Of a DNA stretch of 8,019 nucleotides, positions 6,869 through 8,019 are shown piece by piece. Numbering within the stretch: position 1 is the first letter of the stretch; each line of letters opens with the position of its first letter. The notes beneath the pieces were generated by a model that ran no database searches, was not told where the DNA came from, and saw only the letters and a list, made by a program, of their open reading frames with translations. This DNA is from Candidatus Hydrogenedentota bacterium. GTDB taxonomy: Bacteria; Hydrogenedentota; Hydrogenedentia; Hydrogenedentales; SLHB01. The position numbers were made by a program, and so were the translations under genes. The DNA lies in assembly GCA_029262095.1 (NCBI GenBank), contig JAJDAB010000441.1, positions 1 to 8,019 on the forward strand. The letters run 5' to 3'.

Positions 6869-7867
6869 CTATCGCTCGAACGACGCTACAGTCTCGTATC
6901 GGTGAATGTTATTAATACTTGGAAAGTTAAAGAACCGCACGCTGAACGCTCGCATTTCACCGGGGTTTAGCCGGCCCAGTGTCACCGTGTTTGTGTCGTA
7001 AACCACATTGCCAAAACCGTAGATTGTTACCAGGATTTGCGCACCGTAAAGGACGCTGTCGCTGCGATTCACAGCCAACCCAGTGACAACATAATACAAC
7101 GGCGTTCGCGTAATGAGATCTTCGCCGCTTTTGAATGCGGATGTGTTGATGACGCTAAGCGGTTGACGTTCGATAGCTCGGCGTTGGACTTCCGAAGGCG
7201 TGATGACGAGGTAATCGCCTGAGGCTGTTCGCTCGATCCGGTTTCGGATGATCGCATCATCATAAAACGCGGGGTCCGTTTCGATGATCCCGGCGTAAAA
7301 CTGCCCCGCTTGTTCATAATCGCCACGTTTCCAGAGGAGTCCCGCCATATCCAATTGCCATGCAATGTTTGTTGGATCGCCTTCGAGCTGCGTATTCAAT
7401 GACGCGATTTGGTTGTTTAACCGTTCCGCGGTCCAAAAATTACGCTCGTATTCCTCGACTAGGACTGCGAGCGCTTCGTGGCTTGCCTGTGCATATTGGC
7501 CATCGGGGTCGCGCCGCAAGTATTCGTTATACAAATCGATTGCTTCCCGATAACTCTTGATCGACTGGTACGTGTATGCGAGGTAATACTCTGCATCTAA
7601 CGCCGCTTGCGTGTCCGGATATTTCGTCATGACTTGGAGCAAACTGGGGATCGCTATTGAGTGCTCGTCGCGTTCCAACAGGCGTTGAATCTGGGCTAGT
7701 TCTTGTTGCGCCGCTGCCGTATCGCCTGCAACACCGCGCCCAATCGTATTGGTCACCGGTGGCGTTTCTGACGTGACGCAACCCACCAGGATTACGAGTT
7801 GGAATGCAGCAATACCCGCGAGGAGCGTTCGAAGTTGTCTATGGAGACTTGCGCGCACATTGATCAT
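6869..7867 (-). CDS. TPR-containing outer-membrane lipoprotein, pilotin-like candidate
   Basis: This 332-residue protein begins with a lipoprotein signal peptide whose lipobox LVGC ends at Cys30. The next residue is Val, not Asp, which in E. coli terms predicts sorting to the outer membrane. Residues about 50-200 are helical with TPR-like repeats, for example AEYYLAYTYQSIKSYREAID (92-111) and MAGLLWKRGDYEQAGQFYAG (174-193). The C-terminal part (about 255-315) is a beta-rich unit, YYVVTGLAVNRSDSVLYGAQ then VTLGRLNPGEMRAFSVRF, resembling FxLYD-type or YcfL-like domains; this is recognition by eye. TPR lipoproteins such as PilF/PilW are pilotins that place PilQ secretins in the outer membrane, and two secretin-domain genes follow directly. 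That role is inferred. The ATG at 7867 lacks a Shine-Dalgarno site (pyrimidine-rich upstream), and an in-frame TAG lies 13 codons upstream. A general scaffold lipoprotein is the main alternative. Confidence 0.82.
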   Translation of the reverse strand: MINVRASLHRQLRTLLAGIAAFQLVILVGCVTSETPPVTNTIGRGVAGDTAAAQQELAQIQRLLERDEHSIAIPSLLQVMTKYPDTQAALDAEYYLAYTYQSIKSYREAIDLYNEYLRRDPDGQYAQASHEALAVLVEEYERNFWTAERLNNQIASLNTQLEGDPTNIAWQLDMAGLLWKRGDYEQAGQFYAGIIETDPAFYDDAIIRNRIERTASGDYLVITPSEVQRRAIERQPLSVINTSAFKSGEDLITRTPLYYVVTGLAVNRSDSVLYGAQILVTIYGFGNVVYDTNTVTLGRLNPGEMRAFSVRFFNFPSINNIHRYETVASFER

Positions 7868-7906
7868 AAGGAAGGAGTCAGCCGGTCCCGCAGGAACCGC
7901 TCGAAC

Positions 7907-8019
7907 CTAGTCACCCATCAACTCTTCCATGGCCTCGATAACCTTTTCCGTAAGGTCGTCGGATTCCACTGGAGGATCAAGGCCTTTTAAGTAACCCTTT
8001 GAACAGATGAGATCATATT
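7907..8019 (-). CDS. C-terminal fragment of an unrecognised protein (cut by window edge)
   Basis: An open frame enters from the right edge and ends at TAG (7907-7909), 39 nt before the TPR lipoprotein gene. The 36 visible residues include ICSKGYLKGLDPP and the acidic helix-like ending DDLTEKVIEAMEELMGD. I do not recognise a family from this. The frame is judged to be coding because it is open to the edge, has amphipathic composition at the end and sits in line with the downstream cluster. It is too short for the reading-frame length alone to be proof. Confidence 0.55.
   Translation of the reverse strand, partial: YDLICSKGYLKGLDPPVESDDLTEKVIEAMEELMGD

Noticed and set aside
4500..7867. Complete type II secretion or type IV pilus locus
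   Set aside because: Only secretin-type domains and a lipoprotein are present; no ATPase, platform, prepilin or peptidase genes are seen in the window.
7868..7878. AAGGAAGGAG on the plus strand as a ribosome binding site
   Set aside because: No start codon follows at a suitable distance on the plus strand, and the genes here are on the minus strand.

Overview
The window looks like chromosomal DNA of a diderm (outer-membrane) bacterium of moderately high GC. The envelope genes show this: a lipid II flippase (murJ), an apolipoprotein N-acyltransferase (lnt), a lipobox lipoprotein and two secreted proteins with a secretin-type C-terminal domain. The taxon cannot be fixed from the sequence. A secreted EF-hand repeat protein and unusually short secretin-like proteins would fit Planctomycetota/PVC or Hydrogenedentota-type genomes, but that is a low-confidence guess. 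Shine-Dalgarno use is mixed: three genes have a purine-rich site exactly 7 nt before the start, and at least three others have none.

Left part (1-1226). The first 203 bases hold the N-terminal third-or-less of a galactokinase on the minus strand, cut by the window edge. A 142-nt divergent spacer separates it from a plus-strand gene for an exported calcium-binding protein with eight EF-hand loops in four pairs. That gene ends 50 nt before the convergent end of murJ.

Right part (1227-8019). All genes are on the minus strand and read from the right edge inward: the C-terminus of an unrecognised protein, a TPR lipoprotein, secretin-like protein 1, secretin-like protein 2, lnt, murJ. Spacing is tight: 39 nt, 3 nt, a 4-nt ATGA overlap, about 100 nt, and a 4-nt GTGA overlap. 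They are probably one operon, or two if a promoter lies in the roughly 100-nt gap before lnt.

How they may work together. lnt completes lipoprotein acylation and would act on the TPR lipoprotein encoded upstream. The TPR lipoprotein beside two secretin-domain proteins resembles the pilotin/secretin partnership of type IV pili and type II secretion. However, no secretion ATPase, inner-membrane platform or pilin is encoded here, and both secretin-like proteins lack the usual long N-domain region. The most interesting unit is therefore the lipoprotein plus short paired secretins. MurJ exports the peptidoglycan precursor and probably shares the transcript as a general envelope gene.
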